From a bacterium HR30 (GTDB lineage Bacteria; Desulfobacterota; Binatia; HRBIN30): DNA of 32,953 nt. Made by a program: the position numbers and the translations under genes. The DNA is taken from NCBI GenBank assembly GCA_002898795.1, contig BEIG01000030.1, positions 1 to 32,953 on the forward strand, read 5' to 3'. Every line of letters begins with the position of its first letter. The stretch's first letter is position 1. Below are positions 9,405 to 18,332 of the stretch, piece after piece. The notes below the pieces were generated by a model. The model searched no databases. It had not been told where the DNA came from and worked only from the letters and a program-made list of their open reading frames with translations.

Positions 9405-9508
9405 CCGCCCAAGACCATAACCCGCCTCCCAGCCGGCACCTTGACCAGGATCCCCCTATGCTGTTGCATACCCTTGCCCTGACCCGTCGGGGAAAGGAGG
9501 GTTACAGC

Positions 9509-10591
9509 ATGGGGAAGCGACTTCCGAACGGAAAACGGACCGCAACGCTGACCTTGGTGTTGCTGGCAACGGTGGGTTGTGCCCAGCGCGCACATCATTA
9601 TTCAAATTCAACGGCCAATCCCCAAGCCAACCACGAGCTGCGCTTCGGGTTGATGACCCCAACCGACGGCGCTCGCTACGAAGACATCGTGCGCGCCTGG
9701 CGCGAAGCCGAAACGCTCGGCTGGGACAGTGCCTGGCTTAACGACCACTTTATGCCTGTCTTTGGGGACCCAGATCGCAACCAGTACGAGGCGTGGACAT
9801 TGCTCGCGGCACTGGCCACGCAAACAGAGCGCATCCGCATTGGCGTACTGGTTACCGGCAACACCTACCGCAATCCTGCTCTTTTGGCCAAAATGGCCGC
9901 CACGGTCGATGAAATTTCCCGGGGCCGCCTCGACCTCGGCATTGGTGCTGGCTGGTATCGCAAAGAGCACTTTGCCTACGGATTTCACTTTGGGACAGAG
10001 CGCGAGCGGGCCGAACGCTTAGCTGAGGCGCTCCAGGTACTGAACCTGTTATGGGGCGAGAAGCATCCAACGTTCCGCGGAAAGTACTATACCTTGTACC
10101 AGGCACCGTTCGCCCCGCGAGGCGTGCAGTCACCGCGTGTGCCGATCATTGTCGGCGGGCAGGGGAAAAAGCGCATCGTTCCGCTGGTGGCCCGCTATGC
10201 CGACGGTTGGAACGCCCCCGTGCAAACGGACGCCAAGGGATTTGCCGAGCGCGTGGAGCTCATACGACGTGAGTGCCAACGCATCGGGCGACATGACTGT
10301 CCGAAGCGCTTCTCTAAGATGTTCGCCCTGGTCACCATTTCTCGAGTACCGCTTGTCGGACCCGCGGTGCGCACTGGTGCCCGTTTGCTGCCCCAGGTCG
10401 ATGCAGCTACTGCTTGGCACCTTCTCGCCGGCTCTCCGGCAGATATTGCGGAGCAAATTGCACCGTTCGTGCGCGCAGGCTGTAACGAAGTCATCGTGAG
10501 CTTCCTTCCGCCATTCGATTCGGAAACCATCCGGGCCTTTACCACCGAAGTCATTCCCCGAGTACGCGCTCTGCAAGCTCCGCCTACATGA
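9509..10591 (+). CDS. LLM-class (luciferase-like, probably F420-dependent) oxidoreductase with putative lipoprotein signal peptide
   Basis: ATG 9509 preceded by GGAAAGGAGG (9491-9500). MGKRLPNGKRTATLTLVLLATVGCAQ then LRFGLMTPTDGARYEDIVRAWREAETLGWDSAWLNDHF...GRLDLGIGAGWYRKEHFAYG, typical of LLM F420 enzymes. Confidence 0.85.
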   Translation: MGKRLPNGKRTATLTLVLLATVGCAQRAHHYSNSTANPQANHELRFGLMTPTDGARYEDIVRAWREAETLGWDSAWLNDHFMPVFGDPDRNQYEAWTLLAALATQTERIRIGVLVTGNTYRNPALLAKMAATVDEISRGRLDLGIGAGWYRKEHFAYGFHFGTERERAERLAEALQVLNLLWGEKHPTFRGKYYTLYQAPFAPRGVQSPRVPIIVGGQGKKRIVPLVARYADGWNAPVQTDAKGFAERVELIRRECQRIGRHDCPKRFSKMFALVTISRVPLVGPAVRTGARLLPQVDAATAWHLLAGSPADIAEQIAPFVRAGCNEVIVSFLPPFDSETIRAFTTEVIPRVRALQAPPT

Positions 10592-10680
10592 GGCCGGCCC
10601 TGCCCGAGCGACATCCGACCCTCTTGCTGCACACAGGCGTCTAGGTAGCCTAGCGAGCAAATTTGTTCTGGGGAGCACCC

Positions 10681-11862
10681 ATGGATTGGAACGTCGGTTC
10701 GACAGAGCGGATGATTCGCGACACTTTTCGCGCGTATTTTGAGGAGCAGCTCGAACCACTTGTTCCCGCAATGGAGCGAGGAGAGCAGTTGCCCTACCCG
10801 TTCATGCGGCGGATGCACCGGGAGCTCGGCCTCGATACGTTCCTTAGATCTGCGGTGTCGAACCCCGAGGCGGCCGGAGCATCGGTAACAGCGGCCGGCG
10901 ACGAGCACGTCACCCGCTATGCCCGGACCACGTTTTCGGTCGAGATGGCTCGAGTCAGCCCCTCGTTCGCTTTGAGTTATGGCGCGAGCGTAGGGCTGTT
11001 CGGCGCAAACGTGGCCAAGCGTGGCACCCCGGAGCAAGTAGCCCGTTATGCGTTGCCGGTGATCCGCTGCGAGCTCGTGGGTTCGTGGTGTCTGACCGAA
11101 CCGCAAGCCGGAAGCGATGCCCTGGGCGGGATGCAAACGAGGGCTCGTTACGAGGGCACGCATTATGTGCTTCGGGGCTCCAAAACGTTCATCACAAACG
11201 CTCCATACGCCGACGTTTTCCTGGTTTACGCACGCGTCGAAGGCGGTCCCCTCGACGGCTCCATTCAGGCCTTTATCTTGGAGCGTGGGATGCCAGGTCT
11301 CAGCACCGGAGCACCGATGAAAAAAATGGGCATGCGGGGCTCGCCTACAGGCGAAGTTTTCCTCGAAGACGTGCGTGTGCCATCGGAACAACTCCTCGGA
11401 GGCGGAGTACGACAACGGGATCACGTGAAATCCAGCCTGGCCCAAGAACGACTCGGGCTAGCCGCCTTGTCCTACGGGATTGCCGAGCGCTGTTTCGACA
11501 TTGCCCGTAACTACGCCAAACAGCGACAGCAGTTCGGCCAGCCAATTGCCAACTTCCAGCTCGTGCAGCAACGCCTAGCACGAATGTACGTTGCCTTGAG
11601 CAACGCCCGGCGCTTCGTGTACGCTGATTACTACAGCGACCGCGCGCTGTCAGAATCCGTTGCCGAGATCTGCGCGGGAAAGCTTTACTGCGCCGAGGTT
11701 GGCACCTTTGTCGCCTTCGAAGCGATCCACATCCTCGGCGGCTACGGGTACATGGAAGAATATACTGTCGAGCGGCTCGCACGTGACGCCAAGTTGATCG
11801 AGCTGGGCGGTGGTACAACCGAGATGCAAATCCTCACCATCGCTCGCGAGATTTTGCGCTAG
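10681..11862 (+). CDS. Acyl-CoA dehydrogenase
   Basis: CLTEPQAGSDALGGMQTRA, GSKTFITNAPYADVFLVYAR, RQQFGQPIANFQLVQQRLARMY, GGYGYMEEYTVERLARDAKLIELGGGTTEMQ. Confidence 0.92.
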   Translation: MDWNVGSTERMIRDTFRAYFEEQLEPLVPAMERGEQLPYPFMRRMHRELGLDTFLRSAVSNPEAAGASVTAAGDEHVTRYARTTFSVEMARVSPSFALSYGASVGLFGANVAKRGTPEQVARYALPVIRCELVGSWCLTEPQAGSDALGGMQTRARYEGTHYVLRGSKTFITNAPYADVFLVYARVEGGPLDGSIQAFILERGMPGLSTGAPMKKMGMRGSPTGEVFLEDVRVPSEQLLGGGVRQRDHVKSSLAQERLGLAALSYGIAERCFDIARNYAKQRQQFGQPIANFQLVQQRLARMYVALSNARRFVYADYYSDRALSESVAEICAGKLYCAEVGTFVAFEAIHILGGYGYMEEYTVERLARDAKLIELGGGTTEMQILTIAREILR

Positions 11863-11879
11863 CCTCGGTTAGCCCCTCT

Positions 11880-11899
11880 CCGCGACCCATCGCGGTTTT
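11880..11899 (+). terminator. Probable rho-independent terminator
   Basis: CCGCGA-CCCA-TCGCGG-TTTT 18 nt after the acyl-CoA dehydrogenase stop; short stem and short T tract. Confidence 0.55.
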
Positions 11900-11949
11900 C
11901 ACCAGACCTACTTTCTCCCGGATGCACTTCGGGGTAAGAAGCCCAAGTT

Positions 11950-13140
11950 ATGGAACTCAATCCATTTTCTTACGAGTTTCATGAGAATCCTTACCCGGTG
12001 TACGCGTGGCTCCGCGAGCACGCCCCCTTGTACTACAACCCGCAGCTCGACTTTTACGCTCTCTCCCGGTTCCAGGATGTGTGGAGCGCATTGTTGGATT
12101 GGCGCACGTACAGCTCCCGTGAAGGGGTTACGCTCGAACGCATCGATACGACGCTGTTCGAAGCTACGCCCATGATGATTTTCATGGACCCGCCCAAGCA
12201 CGACCGCTTACGGCGTTTGGTGAGTTCGGCATTCACTCCTCGCCGGATTGCTGCCCTGGAACCTTTTGTCCGCGAACTCTGCGAGAAACTGTTGGCCAGC
12301 TTGCGTGCCCATGGCGGAGGGGATTTCGTTTCCGAGTTTGCGGCGCCGCTTCCACGAGAAGTGATCTTTACCCTGCTGGGCGTCCCCAGCGAAGACCGGG
12401 TACAACTTCGGGAGTGGATGGATCGCGCACTCGAACGCGACCCCGATACTCCGGCCATCCCAGCACGCGCGATCGAGGCGAGCATGAACTTGATTCGTTA
12501 CTGGTTCCAGCTCCTGGACACGCTGCGTCGTCGGCCAAACGACGGTTTGATCTGTGCGCTTTTCGACGCTGAGATCGATACGGACGACGGCGCGCGCACC
12601 CGGCTCACCGACGGCGAGATCGCGGGGTTCTGCGCACTGCTAGGCGCCGCAGGAAACGAAACGGTCACCCGCCTCCTCGGTAATGCCGCCGTGCTTTTCC
12701 ATCGACACCCCGAAGCTTGGCAGCTTCTCTGCCAAGAACCCCAACGCATTCCTCGAGCATTGGAAGAAGTCCTCCGTTACTGGCCACCTTCCCAATACCA
12801 AGCCCGAACGGTGACCACCGATGTGGAATGGTACGGAACGACGGTTCCCGCAGGGGCACGGATCCTGTTGTTGAATGCCGCGGCCACGCGCGACCCGCGT
12901 GCTTTCGCGGATCCCGACCGCTTCGACATCGAACGGCAGATTCCTTTGCACCTGAGCTTCGGTTACGGCATCCACTTCTGTCTGGGCGCCTCTCTTGCCC
13001 GGCTCGAAGCCCGTGTGGCCATGGAAGAATTCGCTCGCTCCTTTCCCCGCTTCGAGGTCGACGAGGCCCAGTGTGTTCGCGCCCACATGAGTAACGTGCA
13101 CGGCTTCGACCACGTGCCCTTCCGCGCAACCTCACGCTAA
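11950..13140 (+). CDS. Cytochrome P450
   Basis: I-helix GAAGNETV, ExxR in ALEEVLRY, heme-binding FGYGIHFCLGASLARLEARVA. Confidence 0.95.
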   Translation: MELNPFSYEFHENPYPVYAWLREHAPLYYNPQLDFYALSRFQDVWSALLDWRTYSSREGVTLERIDTTLFEATPMMIFMDPPKHDRLRRLVSSAFTPRRIAALEPFVRELCEKLLASLRAHGGGDFVSEFAAPLPREVIFTLLGVPSEDRVQLREWMDRALERDPDTPAIPARAIEASMNLIRYWFQLLDTLRRRPNDGLICALFDAEIDTDDGARTRLTDGEIAGFCALLGAAGNETVTRLLGNAAVLFHRHPEAWQLLCQEPQRIPRALEEVLRYWPPSQYQARTVTTDVEWYGTTVPAGARILLLNAAATRDPRAFADPDRFDIERQIPLHLSFGYGIHFCLGASLARLEARVAMEEFARSFPRFEVDEAQCVRAHMSNVHGFDHVPFRATSR

Positions 13141-13368
13141 CGCGCTAGACTAGCCTCTCGTTCGCTCCACGCTCGCACCGCACGGCCCCCGCACACCCGT
13201 TTCGCGGCCCGTCGCGCTTCCGTTTCCCAGCTCGTGATCCCATCGGAGCACGGATCTCTTTGCAGCCTCCCCGCCCCTCGTTAGACCGCGAACCTCCTGG
13301 CGTCGTTGTGTTCCCTCCGAGCGGATGGCCTAACCGAGCGACGCTGCTGGCTCGCTCCATCGACGCAG

Positions 13369-13396
13369 TTGACAGAAGGGCGACCCTTGGTATTGT
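13369..13396 (+). promoter_or_regulatory. Sigma70-like promoter of the first tetR/efflux operon
   Basis: TTGACA (13369-13374), 16-bp spacer, TATTGT (13391-13396). Confidence 0.6.
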
Positions 13397-13398
13397 GG

Positions 13399-13427
13399 AA
13401 CGGACTAGTCCGTTTCGAAATATCGAA
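13399..13427. promoter_or_regulatory. Candidate TetR operator(s) overlapping the predicted transcription start
   Basis: Perfect 16-bp palindrome AACGGACTAGTCCGTT (13399-13414) abutting TTCGA-AATA-TCGAA (13414-13427); ATG at 13430. Confidence 0.65.
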
Positions 13428-13429
13428 CT

Positions 13430-14062
13430 ATGGCAGGACGGAAGAAAAGCCAACAACTTCGCGAGGCGATCGTGCGGGGCGCGGCCGAGGTGTTCTCCAA
13501 GCACGAATTTCACGAAGTGCTTACGGACGATATCGCCGCGCACGTGGGCGTTGGCAAAGGGACTCTGTACCGGTACTTCCGATCTAAAGAAGAGCTCTAC
13601 CTCGCGGCCATTGGCGACGGGCTGCGTGAGCTGCACGCGTCGGTAACCGCCGTGCTGGCCCAGCCTTCACCGCTGGTGCCGACCATCGAACGGCTTGCGC
13701 ACACGCTCATCGATTACTTTTGGGACAAACGCGACTTCTTCGTCTTGATGCATCGCTTGGAGCCAAAGCTCAAGGCAAAAGAGCGAGCGGAATGGCGGCA
13801 GCGTCGCGACGAAATCGTGGACATGCTGCGACGCCGTATCGACCAAGCCGTGCAGCGTGGAGAAATTCCCCGTGTTTCATCCCGCGTGGCGACCGAAGCA
13901 TTGCTCGGGATGATCCGCGGTGCCTGCGTCTACCGCCAAGGCAGTGATCGGCCGCAGGAAGTAGCTCGTACGATTTCTCGCCTATTCCTCTCCGGACTTT
14001 TGGGAGGGGAGTCGCGCAGCCAAAGCCCCGCCCCGCGCCAGGTCGTCACTGCTCGCCGCTGA
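13430..14062 (+). CDS. TetR/AcrR-family transcriptional regulator
   Basis: HTH: REAIVRGAAEVFSKHEFHEVLTDDIAAHVGVGKGTLYRYFRSKEELYLAA; heads an efflux operon. Confidence 0.93.
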   Translation: MAGRKKSQQLREAIVRGAAEVFSKHEFHEVLTDDIAAHVGVGKGTLYRYFRSKEELYLAAIGDGLRELHASVTAVLAQPSPLVPTIERLAHTLIDYFWDKRDFFVLMHRLEPKLKAKERAEWRQRRDEIVDMLRRRIDQAVQRGEIPRVSSRVATEALLGMIRGACVYRQGSDRPQEVARTISRLFLSGLLGGESRSQSPAPRQVVTARR

Positions 14063-14071
14063 GGAGAAATT

Positions 14072-15163
14072 ATGCAGCATTTTTACGGTCTTTTGCTCTT
14101 CATTTTGCTTGTTTTTGCAAATGGCTGCGGCCGCGCCGGCGGAACGGAAAGCGCTGCTGCCACTCGAAGGGAAACTGCAGTGCGAGGAGTCGTCGTGAGG
14201 GTGGCCAGGGCCGTGGAGCGACCGGTGAAGCGAACGGTCAACTTCGTCGGCACCTTGTACGGCCGGGAAGAGGTCACCATCGCCAGCCAAGTGGAAGGAC
14301 AAGTGGAGCGTATCCACGCTGACCTGGGCGACGTGGTTACCGAAGGGGCTGTGCTATTGGAAATCGACGACGACGCGTGGCGTGCCAGGTTGCGAGAAGC
14401 CGAGGCCAATTTGGCCAAAGTCCGGGCCGACGAGGAGCGAGCTCGCCAATTGGTTCAGGAGAACGTCATCTCGCCGCAAGAATACGAGGCTCGAAAAACG
14501 GCCGCGCAAATGGCCGAGGCTCAAAGGGATCTCTTGCAGGTCACGTTACGCCACGCCCGCGTAACCTCCCCCCTCAGTGCAGCCGTGGCGCGCCGCTTCG
14601 TTTCTGTTGGCGAGTACGTCAGAGCCGGAACCCCGCTTTTTACTTTAGTCGTGCTAGATCCGCTGAAGCTACGCGGGGACGTGCCAGAACGGTTTGCTCC
14701 CGACTTGGCACCCGCGCAGCCCGTAGAGGTTCGAGTCGACGCCTACCCAAGCGAAATTTTTGCGGGATCGCTGGCACGCATTAGCCCGGCTTCGAATCCC
14801 CAGAACCGCTCTGTCACCGTTGAAGCCACGGTTGCCAATTCAGGCGGCAAGCTCAAGCCCGGTTTTTTCGCCAATGCGGCCATTGTCACCAAAGTTGACA
14901 ACCGGGCGGTCTGCATCCCGCAAGAGGCGGTGATGTCCTTTGCGGGTGTCCAGCGCGTCTTCGTCGTCACTGCCGGAAAGGCGGAGGCCCGTGAAGTCGA
15001 GACTGGCCGTCGCCTGCCCGACGGTTTGCTCGAAGTATTGCGCGGGGTCAACGCTAACGAGATTGTCGCGATATCCGGGTTGAGCAAGCTGGACACGGGT
15101 GTACCCGTCGAAATCGACGGCGACGTGGAGGAACCGGGGACAGCGAGCGCGGGGGATCTATGA
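14072..15163 (+). CDS. RND efflux periplasmic adaptor (MFP), probable lipoprotein
   Basis: LLLFILLVFANGC lipobox-like signal; lipoyl/hairpin GTLYGREEVTIASQVEGQVERIHADLGDVVTEGAVLLEID; SD-like GAGGAG upstream. Confidence 0.9.
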   Translation: MQHFYGLLLFILLVFANGCGRAGGTESAAATRRETAVRGVVVRVARAVERPVKRTVNFVGTLYGREEVTIASQVEGQVERIHADLGDVVTEGAVLLEIDDDAWRARLREAEANLAKVRADEERARQLVQENVISPQEYEARKTAAQMAEAQRDLLQVTLRHARVTSPLSAAVARRFVSVGEYVRAGTPLFTLVVLDPLKLRGDVPERFAPDLAPAQPVEVRVDAYPSEIFAGSLARISPASNPQNRSVTVEATVANSGGKLKPGFFANAAIVTKVDNRAVCIPQEAVMSFAGVQRVFVVTAGKAEAREVETGRRLPDGLLEVLRGVNANEIVAISGLSKLDTGVPVEIDGDVEEPGTASAGDL

Positions 15164-18100
15164 AGCTCGTCGAGATTTGCATCCGCCGCCCCGTGGCGGC
15201 CACCATGGGAATCGCATTCCTGGTGGTCCTGGGGCTGTTTTCCTACCGGCACTTGTCGGTCGATTTATTCCCAAACATCGACTTTCCGATCGTCGTCGTG
15301 AACACAACGCTCAAGGGGGCGAGCGTGGAGGAGATGGAGTCGAACGTCACCAAGGTCATCGAAGAAGCGGTGAACACCATCGAGGGTATCGAAGAGTTGC
15401 GTTCGACGACCAAAGAAGGCCTCTCCCACGTCGTCGTCATCTTCCACCTCGAGCGCAATCGGGAAGCGGCGGTGCAGGATGTGCGCGACAAAGTGGCCGC
15501 GGTGACGGCAAAGCTTCCCGCAGGCACGGATCCGCCCGTTGTGATGAAGTTCGATGTGGAGGCTTCTCCGATTCTGTCCATCGCCGTCGCTGGCAAGCGA
15601 AGCCTGAAGGAGGTCACGGAGCTTGCGCGTAAGCTGATTAAGGAGGATTTGGAAACTCTGCCCGGCGTGGGCTCGGTCACCCTCGTGGGGGGACTCGAAC
15701 GAGCCATCAACATCGAGATCGACCCGCAGCGGCTTGCGGCGTATGGGCTCTCGATCAATCAAGTTCGCGCCGCCTTGCGGGCGCAAAACGTGGAGCTCCC
15801 GAGCGGCCACGTCGACCAAGGCAGTAAGGAGCTCACGCTGCGCACAATGGGGCGCATCGAGCGAGTGGACGACTTTCGTCAACTGATCATCGGGAATGTG
15901 CAAGGCCGGCCGGTAACCTTGGGAGACGTAGCCACCGTCGTCGATGGTTTCGTCGAACCGCGCACGATGGCCCGTCTCGACGGCAACCCTGCCGTGAGCT
16001 TGCTGGTGCGGAAGCAAAACGGCCAAAACACGGTCGACGTCATCAAACGAATCAAGAGCCGACTCCAGGAGCTGCAGGCGGTACTTCCGAGTGACGTTCA
16101 CATGCAGGTCGTGCGGGACCACTCGCGGTTCATCGAGCGGTCCATCGAGGAAGTGCAGTTTCACCTCGTGCTGGCTGCGGTGTTGGTGAGCCTTACCGTG
16201 CTCCTGTTCATCGCCAACTGGCGCGCCACGCTCATTGCAGCAGTGGCAATCCCTACCTCGATTATCGCCACGTTCACCCTCATGCGGTGGCTCGGGTTCA
16301 CCATCAACAACATCACCATGCTGGGGCTGGTGTTAGCCACGGGCATTGTCATCGACGATGCGGTGGTCGTGCTGGAAAACATTTTCCGTTACGCGGAAGA
16401 AAAGGGGTTGCCACCGCGCGAGGCAGCGGCTGCAGCCACGAAAGAAATCAGCCTCGCGGTCATGGCGACCACCCTGTCCCTGGTCGTGATTTTCCTTCCC
16501 GTGGCCTTCATGGAAGGCCGGGTGGGCCGCTTTTTCAACAGCTACGGGGTGACCGTGGCCTGTGCCATTATGGTCTCGCTGCTGGTGTCGTTTACCTTGA
16601 CCCCCATGCTTTGCGCCCGCTTCCTCAAGGTCTCGCCTCGCCACGGGGGAAGCAGTCGACAGCGAACATTTTACGCCGCCATCGATCGCGGCTATGGGGC
16701 GTTGCTGCGCTGGTCTCTGCAGCACCGGTGGGTGATCGTGGTGGGGTCGCTGCTAACGGTAGCCGCCACCGTTCCGTTGTTCCGCATGGTGGGGAAAGAT
16801 TTTTTGCCCCAGGACGACCAAAGCGAGTTCGAAGTGATTGTGCAGACACCCGAGGGCTATAGCTTGGCGCGCACGGATGCGACCATGCGAGCGCTCGAGG
16901 CGAAGTTACGCGAGCTACCGCACATCGAGCACTTGCTCACAACCATTGGCGACGCCACTGGCACCTTGCGTGCGGGCGAAGGACCCGTGACCGAGGCTTC
17001 GATTTACGTCCAGCTTACGGACTTGCGGCACCGTAAGGAGTCCCAGTTCGAATTGATGCAACGGGCTCGGGAAATCTTGGCAACGTTTCCCGACCTGCGT
17101 GCAAGCGTGCAAAACATCAACCTGTTCATGGGGGGCGGCCAGCGTTACACCGAGATCGAGCTTGACCTCACAGGGCCGAGCTTGACCAAGCTAGAAGAAT
17201 ATTCGCGCCGCCTGATGGCAGGGATGCGTCGGATCCCAGGCATTGTGGACGTGGACACAACCTTATCCGTCCGCCAGCCAGAGCTACGCGTGCACATTCA
17301 CCGGGAGAAAGCCGCTGACCTTGGTCTACGCGTAGAAGACATCGCGACCACGCTCCGGACCTTTGTCGCTGGCGAGGTGGTGACCAAATACAAAGAGGAC
17401 CAAGAGCAGTACGACGTGTGGCTGCGCGCGCGCGGCCCGGATCGAGTGGACGCGCAAACCCTGGGCGACCTGAGCATCGCTACACCGTCCGGTTCTCTCG
17501 TAAAGCTCTCGAACGTCGCCACCCTCAAGGAGGAACTCGGCCCCGCGCAAATTGACCACTTCCGGCGGCAACGGAAGGTCACGATTGTGGCGAACCTGGA
17601 AAATCTCCCCCTGTCCGAGGCCATTGCGCATATCGAGAAGATTCTGACGAGCTTGGATCTGCCCCCAACTTACAAGGCCGAATTTAGCGGTCGCGCCAAA
17701 GCCCTTGGCGAAACTGGCTCGAACTTCGCCGTGGCGTTCGTGCTGAGCTTGGTGTTCATGTACATGATCCTGGCGGCGCAGTTCGAAAGCTTGCTCCACC
17801 CGATTACGATTCTGCTCGCGCTACCCCTGTCGGTACCCTTTGCCCTGCTGTCACTCTGGCTGTTGGGGGAAACGTTGAACATCTACAGCGTGCTTGGTCT
17901 TTTCATGCTTTTCGGCATCGTCAAAAAGAACGGAATCTTGCAAATCGACTACACCAATACTCTTCGGGCACAAGGCATCGAGCGAGACACCGCCATTCTC
18001 GAAGCCAACCACGTTCGCTTGCGCCCAATTCTCATGACCACCCTGATGCTCATCGCGGGCATGATCCCCATCGCCCTGGGTCAGGGACCCGGATCGAGTA

Positions 18101-18294
18101 CGCGCGCCTCGATGGCCAAAGTGATCATCGGCGGGCAAGCGCTTTGCCTCCTTCTTACCCTGCTTCTCACCCCGGTAGCCTATTCTTTGTTCGACGATCT
18201 AGGCAAAGCCCGGGTGCTGCAAACGCTGGTGCGTTGGGTGCGAGCGCGCGGCGACCAGATCCTTGGCGTGGCAAACGGACGAGCAAAAGCGTAA
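15160..18294 (+). CDS. RND efflux permease (HAE1/AcrB family)
   Basis: MKLVEICIRRPVAATMGIAFLVVLGLFSY, TGIVIDDAVVVLENIFRYAEEKG (Asp-Asp proton-relay motif); ATG overlaps the MFP stop (ATGA). Confidence 0.95.
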   Translation: MKLVEICIRRPVAATMGIAFLVVLGLFSYRHLSVDLFPNIDFPIVVVNTTLKGASVEEMESNVTKVIEEAVNTIEGIEELRSTTKEGLSHVVVIFHLERNREAAVQDVRDKVAAVTAKLPAGTDPPVVMKFDVEASPILSIAVAGKRSLKEVTELARKLIKEDLETLPGVGSVTLVGGLERAINIEIDPQRLAAYGLSINQVRAALRAQNVELPSGHVDQGSKELTLRTMGRIERVDDFRQLIIGNVQGRPVTLGDVATVVDGFVEPRTMARLDGNPAVSLLVRKQNGQNTVDVIKRIKSRLQELQAVLPSDVHMQVVRDHSRFIERSIEEVQFHLVLAAVLVSLTVLLFIANWRATLIAAVAIPTSIIATFTLMRWLGFTINNITMLGLVLATGIVIDDAVVVLENIFRYAEEKGLPPREAAAAATKEISLAVMATTLSLVVIFLPVAFMEGRVGRFFNSYGVTVACAIMVSLLVSFTLTPMLCARFLKVSPRHGGSSRQRTFYAAIDRGYGALLRWSLQHRWVIVVGSLLTVAATVPLFRMVGKDFLPQDDQSEFEVIVQTPEGYSLARTDATMRALEAKLRELPHIEHLLTTIGDATGTLRAGEGPVTEASIYVQLTDLRHRKESQFELMQRAREILATFPDLRASVQNINLFMGGGQRYTEIELDLTGPSLTKLEEYSRRLMAGMRRIPGIVDVDTTLSVRQPELRVHIHREKAADLGLRVEDIATTLRTFVAGEVVTKYKEDQEQYDVWLRARGPDRVDAQTLGDLSIATPSGSLVKLSNVATLKEELGPAQIDHFRRQRKVTIVANLENLPLSEAIAHIEKILTSLDLPPTYKAEFSGRAKALGETGSNFAVAFVLSLVFMYMILAAQFESLLHPITILLALPLSVPFALLSLWLLGETLNIYSVLGLFMLFGIVKKNGILQIDYTNTLRAQGIERDTAILEANHVRLRPILMTTLMLIAGMIPIALGQGPGSSTRASMAKVIIGGQALCLLLTLLLTPVAYSLFDDLGKARVLQTLVRWVRARGDQILGVANGRAKA

Positions 18295-18332
18295 AAGCCT
18301 CGAACCTCTGGGCGTGGAAGGAGGGGAAGGAT

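Noticed and set aside
10195-11445. 416-aa minus-strand ORF
   Set aside because: Overlaps the well-supported acyl-CoA dehydrogenase and LLM genes; composition looks like a GC-rich antisense ORF with no recognisable domain.
13144-13154. GCTAG-A-CTAGC dyad after the P450 stop as a terminator
   Set aside because: Stem is only 5 bp and is not followed by a T tract.
15265-16164. 299-aa minus-strand ORF inside the first RND permease gene
   Set aside because: Antisense to a clear RND permease; His/Asp-rich translation without motifs.
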